From an uncultured Pseudomonadota bacterium (lineage in GTDB: Bacteria > Pseudomonadota > Gammaproteobacteria > Steroidobacterales > Steroidobacteraceae), in NCBI GenBank assembly GCA_903862885.1, contig CAIOZU010000017.1:62001-126000 (forward strand): a DNA stretch of 64,000 bases. Reading direction: 5' to 3'. Both the position numbers and the translations under genes were made by a program. Below, one piece after another: positions 7,294 to 15,549 of this stretch; the first letter of the stretch is position 1; each line of letters starts with the position of its first letter. The notes under the pieces were generated by a model. That model ran no database searches, had not been told where the DNA came from, and was given only the letters and a program-made list of their open reading frames with translations.

Positions 7294-10008
7294 ATGGCCA
7301 CCTTAAAACTGCGACTCTCCGCGATCCTCATCGCGATCGTTTTTGCGATCGTGACCATCGGTACGTGGGCGTGGCTGAACCGACCGGAAACGGAACCCGA
7401 GTGGCCGCGAGAAGTGTGGGGCTTTGCCCTCTCCCCCTATCACCCAGGACAAAGCGCACTCAAAGGCGACTTCCCTACGCGTGAACAGATCATCGCGGAT
7501 CTGGATCTGCTGAAAGGCAAGACCAAAGCCATTCGCACCTACACGGTCGAAGACAGCATTGGCCTGATCCCCGAACTGGCTGAGGAGCGCGGCCTCAATG
7601 TCGCCATGGGCGCCTGGATCGATGCCCGACGCGATCACAATGAAGAAGAACTGAAACGCACCATTGAGTTAGCCGCCAAAAATCGCAATGTCGTTCGCGT
7701 CATCATTGGTAATGAATCCATCTTGCGCGGCGACCTACCGCTCACCGAGTTCTACGACTTACTCGATCGCGCCAACAAATCCATCGGACAGCCGATCAGC
7801 ACCGCCGAACCTTGGCACGTGTGGTTGAAGCACCCAGAACTGGCTGATCACGTCGATTACATTACGATCCATCTGCTGCCTTATTGGGAAGGCATCAATG
7901 TCGAACAGTCGGTGGGCTACTCCATCGATATTTATCACAAGATACAAGCGCGCTTCCCCAACAAACCCGTTGTCATCGGCGAAGTGGGCTGGCCCTCGAA
8001 TGGTCGCACCCGAGAAAAAGCGGTGGCCTCCCCGGGCAACGAAGCGCTTTTCTTGCGGCGCTTTTTATCGTGGGCCGAAAAAGAAAATGCCCCTTACTAC
8101 ATTATGGAAGCCTTCGATCAGCCTTGGAAAGCCGAAGAAGAAGGTGCCGTAGGCGCGTATTGGGGTGTATATGACGCTAACCGCCATGCAAAATTTGAGC
8201 TATTAAAGCCCATCACGCGCATGCCTCAGTGGCAGATGTTAGCAGCCGTGTCCGTGGTGCTGGCCGCCTCCATGCTCTTCTGGTTCTATCGCCACAGTGG
8301 CACTCTCAAAAATCGAGGCCGTAGTTTTCTGGCTGTGATCGTCTACGCCACCAGCGCACTCACCACATGGGTGATCTACAGTTACACCCAGCAATACTTA
8401 ACGGTGACTAGTATCACGGTCGGGGTGTGCTTATTTATTGGTATGTTGGGTGTCATTGCGGTGCTGTTAGCAGAGGCGCATGAGTGGGCCGAGGCGCACT
8501 GGGTCTGGTTGCGTCGTCGACTGCTGGTAGGGCCTGCCGCTGAGGGGTCAGATACGACTTATCGACCCAAAGTATCCATTCATGTGCCAGCCTATAACGA
8601 ACCGCCGGACATGCTCATTGAAACCCTCGACGCCCTCAGCCGACTCGACTATCCAAACTTTGAAGTCTTGGTGATCGACAACAACACGGTCGATGAGGCG
8701 GTTTGGCGTCCAGTCGAAGCGCACTGTCAGGTATTAGGTGATCGTTTTCGGTTTTTCCATGTCAGCCCCTTAGCGGGCTTTAAGGCGGGTGCGCTCAACT
8801 ACGCGTTACGCCAAACCGATCCAACGGTCGGCATTATTGCGGTGATTGATAGTGACTACTGCGTGTCATCTAACTGGCTAAAAGACTTAGTGCCGGTCTT
8901 CAGCGCAGAAAAAATTGCGATCGTGCAGGCACCTCAAGATTATCGTGACGAGAACCAGACGGCCTTTAAAGCCATGTGTCACGCCGAGTACCGTGGATTT
9001 TTTCACATCGGCATGGTGACTCGTAACGAACGCAACGCCATCATTCAGCACGGCACCATGACCATGGTGCGCCATCAGGTACTTAAAGACCTCAATGGGT
9101 GGGCAGAGTGGTGCATCACTGAAGACGCAGAGCTCGGACTGCGCGTTTTCGAACAAGGTTATGAGGCCACTTATATACCGCACAGCTATGGTCAGGGCTT
9201 AATGCCGGACACCTTCATCGACTTTAAGAAGCAACGCTTTCGATGGGCTTATGGCGCGATGCAGATCTTGCGCGCACACAAGGCACAGCTTTTTGGCACG
9301 AAGCCCATGCAATTAACGGCGGGGCAACGCTATCACTTCCTGGCGGGCTGGCTACCTTGGCTGGCCGATGGGCTCAATGTTATTTTTAACGTATCGGCAC
9401 TCATTTGGTCGGCTCTCATGGTGCTGTTTCCGTCCAAGATCGATCCTCCCTTGGCTATCTTCTCGGTGCTGCCGTTGTCATTGTTTGTGTTTAAGCTCGC
9501 GAAGCTCATGCATCTTTACAAGGTGCGCGTAGGCGCAGGCGTGCGACAAACCATCGCTGCCTCGATCGCAGGCTTAGGACTCGCCCACACCATTGGCATC
9601 GCCGTCCTCAAAGGACTCTTTACCCACAATGAGCCCTTCTTTCGCACCCCCAAACAAGCCGATTCGCATACGCTGATGGGTGCACTACAGGCCTGTCGTA
9701 TCGAGGCGGTGATGGCCGCGGGCTTACTGGCCAGTGGTGTCGCCGTCACGTATCACCTATCCAGTACCAGCTTAGATCGGATGCGCATGGACAGTCCCGA
9801 TCTTCGTGCCTGGGTGTTGGTCATGGTGGTCCAATCCATCCCCTACCTATCAGCGGTCGCCGCCTCTTTTGCCAGTGCGTTGAAAATCCCAGCCAACTGG
9901 ATCGGCGTAGGCTACATCCATCCGGAGTCTGATGAAGACTACGCGACCATCGTCGATGCACCGGCAGTGCCCTTCCATCACCCCGCGAGCCCGAAAGACC
10001 CCGTGTGA
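7294..10008 (+). CDS. GH17-GT2 fusion, NdvB-like beta-glucan synthase
   Basis: A 904-residue inner-membrane protein. After an N-terminal anchor comes a family GH17 glucanase/transglycosylase domain (about residues 40-300) with candidate acid/base Glu141 (GNE) and nucleophile Glu230 (GEVGWPS). Two or three membrane helices follow, then a family GT2 domain (about 425-680) with VHVPAYNEPPDM, DSDY, TEDAELGLR and QRFRW at 647-651, and further C-terminal helices. This architecture is known from rhizobial and pseudomonad NdvB-type enzymes that make periplasmic or cyclic beta-1,3(1,6)-glucans. The GT2 part would polymerise UDP-glucose; the GH17 part would branch or cyclise outside. The exact product is inferred. 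Monocistronic, 105 bp after rmuC. Confidence 0.85.
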   Translation: MATLKLRLSAILIAIVFAIVTIGTWAWLNRPETEPEWPREVWGFALSPYHPGQSALKGDFPTREQIIADLDLLKGKTKAIRTYTVEDSIGLIPELAEERGLNVAMGAWIDARRDHNEEELKRTIELAAKNRNVVRVIIGNESILRGDLPLTEFYDLLDRANKSIGQPISTAEPWHVWLKHPELADHVDYITIHLLPYWEGINVEQSVGYSIDIYHKIQARFPNKPVVIGEVGWPSNGRTREKAVASPGNEALFLRRFLSWAEKENAPYYIMEAFDQPWKAEEEGAVGAYWGVYDANRHAKFELLKPITRMPQWQMLAAVSVVLAASMLFWFYRHSGTLKNRGRSFLAVIVYATSALTTWVIYSYTQQYLTVTSITVGVCLFIGMLGVIAVLLAEAHEWAEAHWVWLRRRLLVGPAAEGSDTTYRPKVSIHVPAYNEPPDMLIETLDALSRLDYPNFEVLVIDNNTVDEAVWRPVEAHCQVLGDRFRFFHVSPLAGFKAGALNYALRQTDPTVGIIAVIDSDYCVSSNWLKDLVPVFSAEKIAIVQAPQDYRDENQTAFKAMCHAEYRGFFHIGMVTRNERNAIIQHGTMTMVRHQVLKDLNGWAEWCITEDAELGLRVFEQGYEATYIPHSYGQGLMPDTFIDFKKQRFRWAYGAMQILRAHKAQLFGTKPMQLTAGQRYHFLAGWLPWLADGLNVIFNVSALIWSALMVLFPSKIDPPLAIFSVLPLSLFVFKLAKLMHLYKVRVGAGVRQTIAASIAGLGLAHTIGIAVLKGLFTHNEPFFRTPKQADSHTLMGALQACRIEAVMAAGLLASGVAVTYHLSSTSLDRMRMDSPDLRAWVLVMVVQSIPYLSAVAASFASALKIPANWIGVGYIHPESDEDYATIVDAPAVPFHHPASPKDPV

Positions 10009-10184
10009 GTCGGATCAAGACTCGACACCGCACGCCTGCCTCTCGTGAGCAAGGCGGAGAGCACGTGACGATAAATACCTACCTGAATGACCAGACAAGC
10101 GCTGACAGCAGTATTAAACTGTCCGCGCTTGGCATAACCCTGTGCTGAGTGATTTCACTGTTTAAATCCCCGAGGAGTGAACTG

Positions 10185-10517
10185 ATGTTTGAACAGAAAA
10201 TAGGTCGCCGCCGTCTACTCACGGGCGCCCTGGCGGGACTCGCTGCCATTCCAGTCGTGGGTATGAGTATGCGAGCGGACGCAGCCAACGCCCCCTTAGA
10301 TCCCAATGATCCTCAGGCCAAGGCCTTAGGCTATGTCGCCGACAGTTCAAAAGTCGATGACAAGACCAACCCAAGCCATAAGCCTGAGCAGAAGTGCAAT
10401 AACTGCGTCCAGTACAAAGGGGTAGCGACCGACGCCAGTGGCGCCTGCAACCTGTTTGCCGGCAAATCAGTGGCATCGAATGGCTGGTGCAAGGTTTACA
10501 CCAAAAAACCCGCTTGA
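10185..10517 (+). CDS. High-potential iron-sulfur protein (HiPIP)
   Basis: A 110-residue precursor with a twin-arginine signal (GRRRLLTG) and an Ala-rich cleavage region near residue 33. The mature part holds four cysteines at 71, 74, 88 and 102 in the HiPIP pattern CNNC, GAC and GWC, which bind one [4Fe-4S] cluster. HiPIPs are soluble periplasmic electron carriers to cytochrome oxidases or photosynthetic reaction centres. The start is the ATG at 10185, 7 nt after GAGGAG; the longer frame to 10149 lacks support. It stands alone in a single-gene unit with a hairpin immediately after it. Confidence 0.92.
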   Translation: MFEQKIGRRRLLTGALAGLAAIPVVGMSMRADAANAPLDPNDPQAKALGYVADSSKVDDKTNPSHKPEQKCNNCVQYKGVATDASGACNLFAGKSVASNGWCKVYTKKPA

Positions 10518-10523
10518 TGACCC

Positions 10524-10555
10524 TTCACTCGAGGGTCGTTGGACCCTCGAGTGAA
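10524..10555 (+). terminator. Strong inverted repeat after HiPIP gene
   Basis: TTCACTCGAGGGTC and GACCCTCGAGTGAA form a perfect 14-bp stem with loop GTTG seven bases after the HiPIP stop. The trailing sequence is only modestly T-rich, so termination efficiency is uncertain; the stem may also protect the mRNA 3' end. Confidence 0.7.
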
Positions 10556-10686
10556 TGTCTCTCTGACCGTACCCACCAAGGCCACACCCGGTAGAACGCA
10601 TCCTTAGGAACCGAGGTGCCCCGCTACAGTGGCATAGTGGTGATCCCGCCCGTTGACTCGTTCGGCGGATCTTTGCAGGAGTCCCC

Positions 10687-12714
10687 ATGCCCAAACCCAT
10701 GCCGCTCATCGCCCTATTGGCAACCCTCTGGTCATTACCTCATCTCAGCCATGCAGCCACCATTGGCGAATTTGGACTAGATTTAGAGGGTCGTGACCTC
10801 AGCATTCGGCCAGGTGACGATTTTTTTAAATACGCCAATGGCCAGTGGCTAGCGCACACCGAACTCCCCGCTGATCGGACAAGTTACGGCACTTTCGTGC
10901 AGCTACTGGAGCGCTCGCAGTTACAAGTGCGCAGCATTTTAGAAGACGCAGCGACGCACACCCAAGCATCCGTCGACAGCCCCGAGCGAAAAATTGGGGA
11001 CTACTACACAAGCTTCCTAGATCTCGCCGCAATTGAAACCAAAGGCCTCGCGCCCGCACGCGCAGGCCTTGCCCGCATCCATGCCGCCAAGACCCATCAA
11101 GCGATTGCTCAACTGCTTGCCGAATCTGATCTTGGCCTTCCAGCACCCATTGATTTTGGTATTAGCCTAGACCAAAAAAATCCTGATCGCTATGTCGTGG
11201 TGATTCACCAAGGCGGCTTAGCCCTGCCAGATCGCGACTTTTACCTGCGAGACGATGCGCAGTTCCAAACGCTCCGCCAGCAATACCAAGCACATATCGA
11301 GAGATTCCTGACACTCGCTGGTCAGCCCCATGCGACTGACAGCGCGAAAAAAATTCTCGCGCTTGAGATAGAGATCGCCAAACGCCACTGGCCGAAGGCC
11401 GAGCGCCGCGATCGCGACAAAATGTATAACGCAAAAACGCGCGCGGAACTCGCAGCCCTTGCCCCACTCTATCCATGGGATGCGGGATTCAACGCAGCCC
11501 ACCTCGGCCAGATCACTGATGTCGTGGTGTCGGAAGTGACGGCCATGCAGCCACTCAGCCAGTTATTTATCCAAACGTCGGTCGATACCTGGAAACGCTA
11601 TGCCACCTTTCACTACCTACGCACTCGCGCCGCCGTCTTACCGGCAGCCCTTGATGCGGAAAATTTCGCATTTTTCGGTAAGGTACTGTCCGGTCAACCC
11701 GAACAGCGGGTGCGCTGGAAGCGGGCCGTAGAAAGCACCAACAGCGTACTCGGCGAAGCCGTCGGTCAGCTCTACGTGGCACGTCACTTCCCGCCGACCG
11801 CCAAAATGCAAATGCTGGCCCTCGTCGAGAATCTGCGCCGTGCTTACGGCGAACGAATTGCTCAGGCCGATTGGCTGAGCGCAGACACCAAACGGGCCGC
11901 TGCCGAGAAACTGGCGACATTCAGACCAAAAATTGGCTACCCAGATCACTGGCGTGACTACACCGCCTTATCCATCGATCGCGCAGACGCTTTTGGCAAC
12001 CAAACGCGCGGCCAGCGTGTTGAGTGGGAGCGCCAAGTGGCGCGACTCAACCAGCCCACCGATCGCGAAGAGTGGTCCATGGCGCCACAGACGGTGAACG
12101 CCTATTACAACTCGTCCTTCAATGAAATTGTCTTCCCCGCCGCCATTTTGCAGCCGCCGTTTTTTGATCCAACGGCGGATGCCGCGGTCAACTACGGAGG
12201 CATCGGTGGTGTCATCGGCCATGAGATGGGACATGGCTTTGATGATCAGGGTGCCAAATCCGATGCGCACGGTGTGCTGCAGGCTTGGTGGAAGGAGGCC
12301 GATGTCGCCGCTTTCAAAGCCCTCGGGGATCGACTGGCGGATCAGTACAGTCAGTTTGAGCCACTCCCACACATCCAGGTCAATGGTCGACTCACGTTGG
12401 GCGAGAACATCGGCGACTTGGGCGGACTCACCGTGGGCTATCGGGCGTATCAACTGTCCTTGGGTGAGCTACCCGCACCCACCTTGGCAGGTATCACCGC
12501 AGACCAGCGATTTTTCTTAAGTTGGGCGCAGGTGTGGCGCACGCTGTATCGGGATGAGAGCTTACGCAATCAAGTGCTGTCCGATCCACACAGTCCCGCG
12601 ATGTATCGGGTCAATGGCGTCGTTCGAAACGTAGACGCCTGGTATCGCGCCTTCGAGATTGCTCCCACCGATGCACTGTACTTAGCACCGAGCGATCGCG
12701 TGCATATTTGGTAA
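10687..12714 (+). CDS. M13-family zinc metalloendopeptidase (PepO/neprilysin-like)
   Basis: This 675-residue protein begins with a cleavable signal peptide ending LSHA, so it acts in the periplasm or outside. It has the M13 zinc site HEMGH with His512 and His516 as ligands and Glu513 catalytic, the third ligand Glu573 in GENIGDLGG, the substrate-binding stretch NAYYNSSFNEIVFPAAIL and a C-terminal Trp (VHIW). Length matches bacterial PepO-type oligopeptidases. The ATG has GCAGGA upstream. It is monocistronic and followed by a terminator. Role: degradation of small peptides; no specific substrate can be inferred. Confidence 0.93.
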   Translation: MPKPMPLIALLATLWSLPHLSHAATIGEFGLDLEGRDLSIRPGDDFFKYANGQWLAHTELPADRTSYGTFVQLLERSQLQVRSILEDAATHTQASVDSPERKIGDYYTSFLDLAAIETKGLAPARAGLARIHAAKTHQAIAQLLAESDLGLPAPIDFGISLDQKNPDRYVVVIHQGGLALPDRDFYLRDDAQFQTLRQQYQAHIERFLTLAGQPHATDSAKKILALEIEIAKRHWPKAERRDRDKMYNAKTRAELAALAPLYPWDAGFNAAHLGQITDVVVSEVTAMQPLSQLFIQTSVDTWKRYATFHYLRTRAAVLPAALDAENFAFFGKVLSGQPEQRVRWKRAVESTNSVLGEAVGQLYVARHFPPTAKMQMLALVENLRRAYGERIAQADWLSADTKRAAAEKLATFRPKIGYPDHWRDYTALSIDRADAFGNQTRGQRVEWERQVARLNQPTDREEWSMAPQTVNAYYNSSFNEIVFPAAILQPPFFDPTADAAVNYGGIGGVIGHEMGHGFDDQGAKSDAHGVLQAWWKEADVAAFKALGDRLADQYSQFEPLPHIQVNGRLTLGENIGDLGGLTVGYRAYQLSLGELPAPTLAGITADQRFFLSWAQVWRTLYRDESLRNQVLSDPHSPAMYRVNGVVRNVDAWYRAFEIAPTDALYLAPSDRVHIW

Positions 12715-12753
12715 ACGCTTCATGGGCTTAGCCAAAGGGATAGTCTGAGGCAC

Positions 12754-12791
12754 AAAAAAACCCCGCAAGACGAGGCCTTACGGGGTTTTTT
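12754..12791. terminator. Bidirectional intrinsic terminator
   Basis: A run of A, then CCCCGCAAG, a short loop, CTTACGGGG and a run of T make an imperfect stem with A and T tracts on both sides. It lies between the convergent M13 peptidase gene and the small secreted protein gene and can serve both. Confidence 0.85.
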
Positions 12792-12819
12792 CATCGATCG
12801 AATCGATAAGAGCAGGCGC

Positions 12820-13011
12820 TTACTTACCGGCGTCCGCGGCAGCGTCTTTCTTCTTCTTGGCATGCGATTTATGAGCATGCTTGGCTTTCTTGCTATGTTT
12901 CGCAGGCGCCGTCGAAGTAGCAGGATCAGCAGCACCGGCACCGCCCGTCTGTGCGAAGACCGGCATAGCGAGTGTCAAAGCAGCAATCAGCAGAGCGATC
13001 TTCTTAATCAT
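12820..13011 (-). CDS. Small secreted Lys/His-rich protein
   Basis: A 63-residue protein with a clear signal peptide (MIKKIALLIAALTLAMPVFA, cut before QT). The mature part is about 43 residues: a Gly/Ala/Thr linker, then a basic tract made of KHSKKAKHAHKSHAKKKK and an Ala/Asp tail. It resembles acid-shock or histone-like secreted basic peptides in composition only. The ATG at 13011 follows GGAGG at good spacing, which supports that this short frame is real. It could bind anionic surface polymers or metals through its His/Lys tract; this is inference. Confidence 0.65.
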   Translation of the reverse strand: MIKKIALLIAALTLAMPVFAQTGGAGAADPATSTAPAKHSKKAKHAHKSHAKKKKDAAADAGK

Positions 13012-13324
13012 GGCAGTAACCTCCAAAGTTCAGTGTCTAGCGTTTCGCCTTCAGTGGCGTCGCGTCGTAATGTTGCGACGAAGTGAGCTCATCTTCACAA
13101 GTATGAAGCACACTTAATTATGGTTTAGAGGCCAGCTCACGCGTGTTTCCTCCGACGAACCACCCCGACGGTGCGAGACGGATGCACCTAGGCGCCATCG
13201 GCTTGCAGCAAATGGGGGGGCTTAGTAAACGACGGACGTGCTCAACGCCGGTCGCCCCTATAAACTGCTCTACTGGCGTGAACCCTGACCGAACGTCACC
13301 CGAAGCCGCCGTCCGGAGACCCTG
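13012..13324. other. Divergent intergenic region
   Basis: 313 bases between the small secreted protein (minus) and the poly-gamma-glutamate hydrolase-like gene (plus). It contains a short hairpin CGTCG-(n8)-CGACG near 13065-13082 and a TATAAA box near 13258 that could be a plus-strand -10 element. No gene or known RNA was recognised. Confidence 0.35.
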
Positions 13325-13981
13325 TTGAAAATCCCAGATGCCAAGCTATACAACAGTTACGCCGATTTATCTGCAGCCCAACGACGCGGCCATGACTATG
13401 ACATCCAGATCCGACGTCGTCGTCACTCCCCCATTGCCATTATCGCTCCGCATGGTGGAAACATTGAGGACGGCACCTCCGAAGTGGCCAAGGACATCGC
13501 CGGAGATGACTTTAACCTCTATCTGTTTGAGGGTATTCGCTCTTGGCATAACTACACCGCACTGCACCTAACCAGCCACCGATTTGATGAACCCGAGTGT
13601 TTAGCCCTGATCTCCAACTGCACCCATGTCGTCGCCATTCATGGCTGCGGGGGCGAAGAGCCATCCGTTTTACTAGGCGGCCTTGACGTTGAACTGAAAA
13701 ATCAAATCGCCACAGCACTCAGAGAACGGCAGGTCGTGGCGCATGCGGCAGGCCATCGATTTCCAGCGACTCATCCTAACAATATCGTCAATCGGGGAGC
13801 GCGAGATCGCGGCGTGCAACTAGAGATTGCTCATCCGCTACGACGATCCACTGAGGTGACGCAGGTCGTTCAGGCGGTGAGGTCTATTTTATTGCCACTG
13901 CACGCGGCACATCCGCCACAGGCCCGCCGTCAACAGGTCAAGCACCGGGCAGACGCCCGCCGCCCGCAAAGCCTAAGATAA
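13325..13981 (+). CDS. Poly-gamma-glutamate hydrolase family protein (PghP/DUF867-like)
   Basis: A 218-residue protein with the signatures of phage-type poly-gamma-glutamate hydrolases, zinc peptidases that cut gamma-linked polyglutamate: APHGGNIEDGTSEVA (His43, Glu48), FNLYLFEG, LHLTSHRFDEP (His81, His85) and VVAIHGCGG (His106). These match the residues expected to bind zinc or catalyse. No signal peptide is seen. The last 30 residues are Arg/Gln-rich and overlap the 3' end of the convergent NlpC/P60 gene by 44 bp. Start is a TTG at 13325 preceded by GGAG. Related proteins occur in Bacillus phages and in chromosomes of soil bacteria; its substrate here is unproven. Confidence 0.75.
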   Translation: MKIPDAKLYNSYADLSAAQRRGHDYDIQIRRRRHSPIAIIAPHGGNIEDGTSEVAKDIAGDDFNLYLFEGIRSWHNYTALHLTSHRFDEPECLALISNCTHVVAIHGCGGEEPSVLLGGLDVELKNQIATALRERQVVAHAAGHRFPATHPNNIVNRGARDRGVQLEIAHPLRRSTEVTQVVQAVRSILLPLHAAHPPQARRQQVKHRADARRPQSLR

Positions 13982-14411
13982 AATAGGGCGAACTGAGCTT
14001 AGCGCGAGTCACTGTTTTGCCGGTCGCTGGCGCATGAATAAACTCGCCATTACCCAAATAAATCCCAACGTGATCAACGGACGTGTAAAAGAAAACGAGA
14101 TCGCCGGGTCGCAGCTGATCACCAGGAATAGACCGGGCGGCCGCGTGTTGCTGAGCGGCAGTCCGTGGTACCGAGACACCCAGCTCGCGATACACGAACC
14201 AGACCAAGCCACTACAGTCAAAACCGTCAGGTGACTGCCCCCCCAATCGATAGGGCACGCCCACGTAGCGAGTGGCCAACAAAGCGGCGCGCGCGCCGAC
14301 TGAATCCGCCTTGCCAACGGACGGCACAGCAGGAGACGGGCGAGGTGGCGGGCCACTAGAGCACCCCGCCAGCAGCATTAAAAAAACCAAACCCAGTCCT
14401 AGACAACGCAT
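13938..14411 (-). CDS. NlpC/P60-family peptidoglycan endopeptidase lipoprotein
   Basis: A 157-residue lipoprotein: lipobox LAGC (Cys17), a Pro-rich linker, then an NlpC/P60 domain with the triad Cys66 (FDCSG), His114 (DHVGIYLG) and His126 (FIHAP). This is the architecture of Spr/MepS- and NlpC-type D,L-endopeptidases that cleave stem-peptide cross-links in peptidoglycan from the outer membrane. It is convergent with, and overlaps by 44 bp, the poly-gamma-glutamate hydrolase-like gene. Both are hydrolases of D-amino-acid or gamma-linked peptides, but the overlap alone does not show a shared job. Confidence 0.9.
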   Translation of the reverse strand: MRCLGLGLVFLMLLAGCSSGPPPRPSPAVPSVGKADSVGARAALLATRYVGVPYRLGGQSPDGFDCSGLVWFVYRELGVSVPRTAAQQHAAARSIPGDQLRPGDLVFFYTSVDHVGIYLGNGEFIHAPATGKTVTRAKLSSPYFILGFAGGGRLPGA

Positions 14412-14570
14412 CGGCCCAGTCTAACGGACACCGTCATCCAGAGCACCCCCTAGGCAACCTAGGGAGAGACGCGCATACCGGTTGCTTACCATAGGACCTG
14501 CGACACGCACAAAGCTTTCCAAGCACACCTGCTATTCTTTGTGGGATCCCATGCGGCTGAGTCCCCTACC

Positions 14571-15515
14571 ATGACTAAAAGCACAGAAAGCCGGCTACGC
14601 GTGATTGACTCGCACACCGGTGGCGAGCCAACCCGCCTCATTGTTGCTGGAGGGCCTGTGTTGGCAGGCTCGTTCCACGAGCAGGTGACTGCCTTCAAAA
14701 CACAGCATGACCGACTACGGGTCGCGCTTTGTACGGAGCCTCGGGCGTCTGACATCTGTGTGGGTGGTCTCTTGTTGCCACCCACAGAGGCCACACTAGC
14801 GGCTGGCATTTTGTTCTTTAATAACGTGGGGTACCTAGGGATGTGTGGCCACGGCACCATCGGCTTAGTGACCACCCTCGCGTGGCTGGGACGGCTTTCT
14901 CCTGGCGTGCATCGCATTGAGACCCCAGTGGGCATCGTCACGGCCGAACTGCATCCTCACGGACCGGTGTCTGTCACCAATGTGGCCAGCTATCGATACG
15001 CCTACCGCGTGCAGGTTCACATGCCGGGCCATGGCCTAGTCACCGGTGATATCGCTTGGGGCGGAAACTGGTTTTTTATCTGTGAAGATCATCATCAAAT
15101 GCTTCACATCGATCACATTGACCGCTTAGTGGGTTTCAGCACTGATCTTCATCAGGCACTGATTGCATCCGGGATTACTGGGGCACACGGCGCAGCCATC
15201 GATCACATCGAATTATTGGGTCCTGCCGATGTAGGCTTTGACGCAAAAAACTTTGTACTCTGCCCTGGCAAAGTATATGACCGATCAGCCTGTGGCACCG
15301 GCACCAGCGCTCGGCTGGCATGCCTCGTTGCCGACGGCCGATGGGTCGAAGGACAACGCTATCGCGTGCAAAGCATCATCGGCAGCGTGTTGGAAGGCAC
15401 CGTAGAACTGATTAATGGCGAGGTCATTCCCACCCTCACGGGACAAGCGTGGGTAACGGCTGACAGCACAGTGATCCTAGACCCCGATGACCCTTATTGC
15501 TTTGGGCTGAAGTGA
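14571..15515 (+). CDS. Proline racemase superfamily: 4-hydroxyproline 2-epimerase-like
   Basis: A 314-residue cytosolic enzyme with the two catalytic cysteines of the superfamily, Cys92 in MCGHGTIG and Cys241 in SACGTGTSA. Two Cys point to racemase/epimerase activity; trans-3-hydroxyproline dehydratases have Thr at the second site. The opening RVIDSHTGGEPTRLI is typical of 4-hydroxyproline 2-epimerases. The ATG at 14571 starts just before this conserved block; a GTG at 14541 is also in frame. No hydroxyproline oxidase, deaminase or transporter lies nearby, so pathway use is uncertain. Confidence 0.85.
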   Translation: MTKSTESRLRVIDSHTGGEPTRLIVAGGPVLAGSFHEQVTAFKTQHDRLRVALCTEPRASDICVGGLLLPPTEATLAAGILFFNNVGYLGMCGHGTIGLVTTLAWLGRLSPGVHRIETPVGIVTAELHPHGPVSVTNVASYRYAYRVQVHMPGHGLVTGDIAWGGNWFFICEDHHQMLHIDHIDRLVGFSTDLHQALIASGITGAHGAAIDHIELLGPADVGFDAKNFVLCPGKVYDRSACGTGTSARLACLVADGRWVEGQRYRVQSIIGSVLEGTVELINGEVIPTLTGQAWVTADSTVILDPDDPYCFGLK

Positions 15516-15549
15516 ACGTGCCGCTCATAAGGCCTACTCGGCATCGCCT

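Noticed and set aside
7300-7360. Repeated GCGATCG palindromes, here and scattered through the window, as a possible iterated motif like HIP1
   Set aside because: Enrichment over the GC and codon background cannot be judged by eye; a count against a Markov model would be needed.
10100-10184. Possible sigma-54 promoter TGGCAT...TGTGC before the HiPIP gene
   Set aside because: Spacing between GG and GC is 11 rather than 10 and no enhancer-like dyad is visible.
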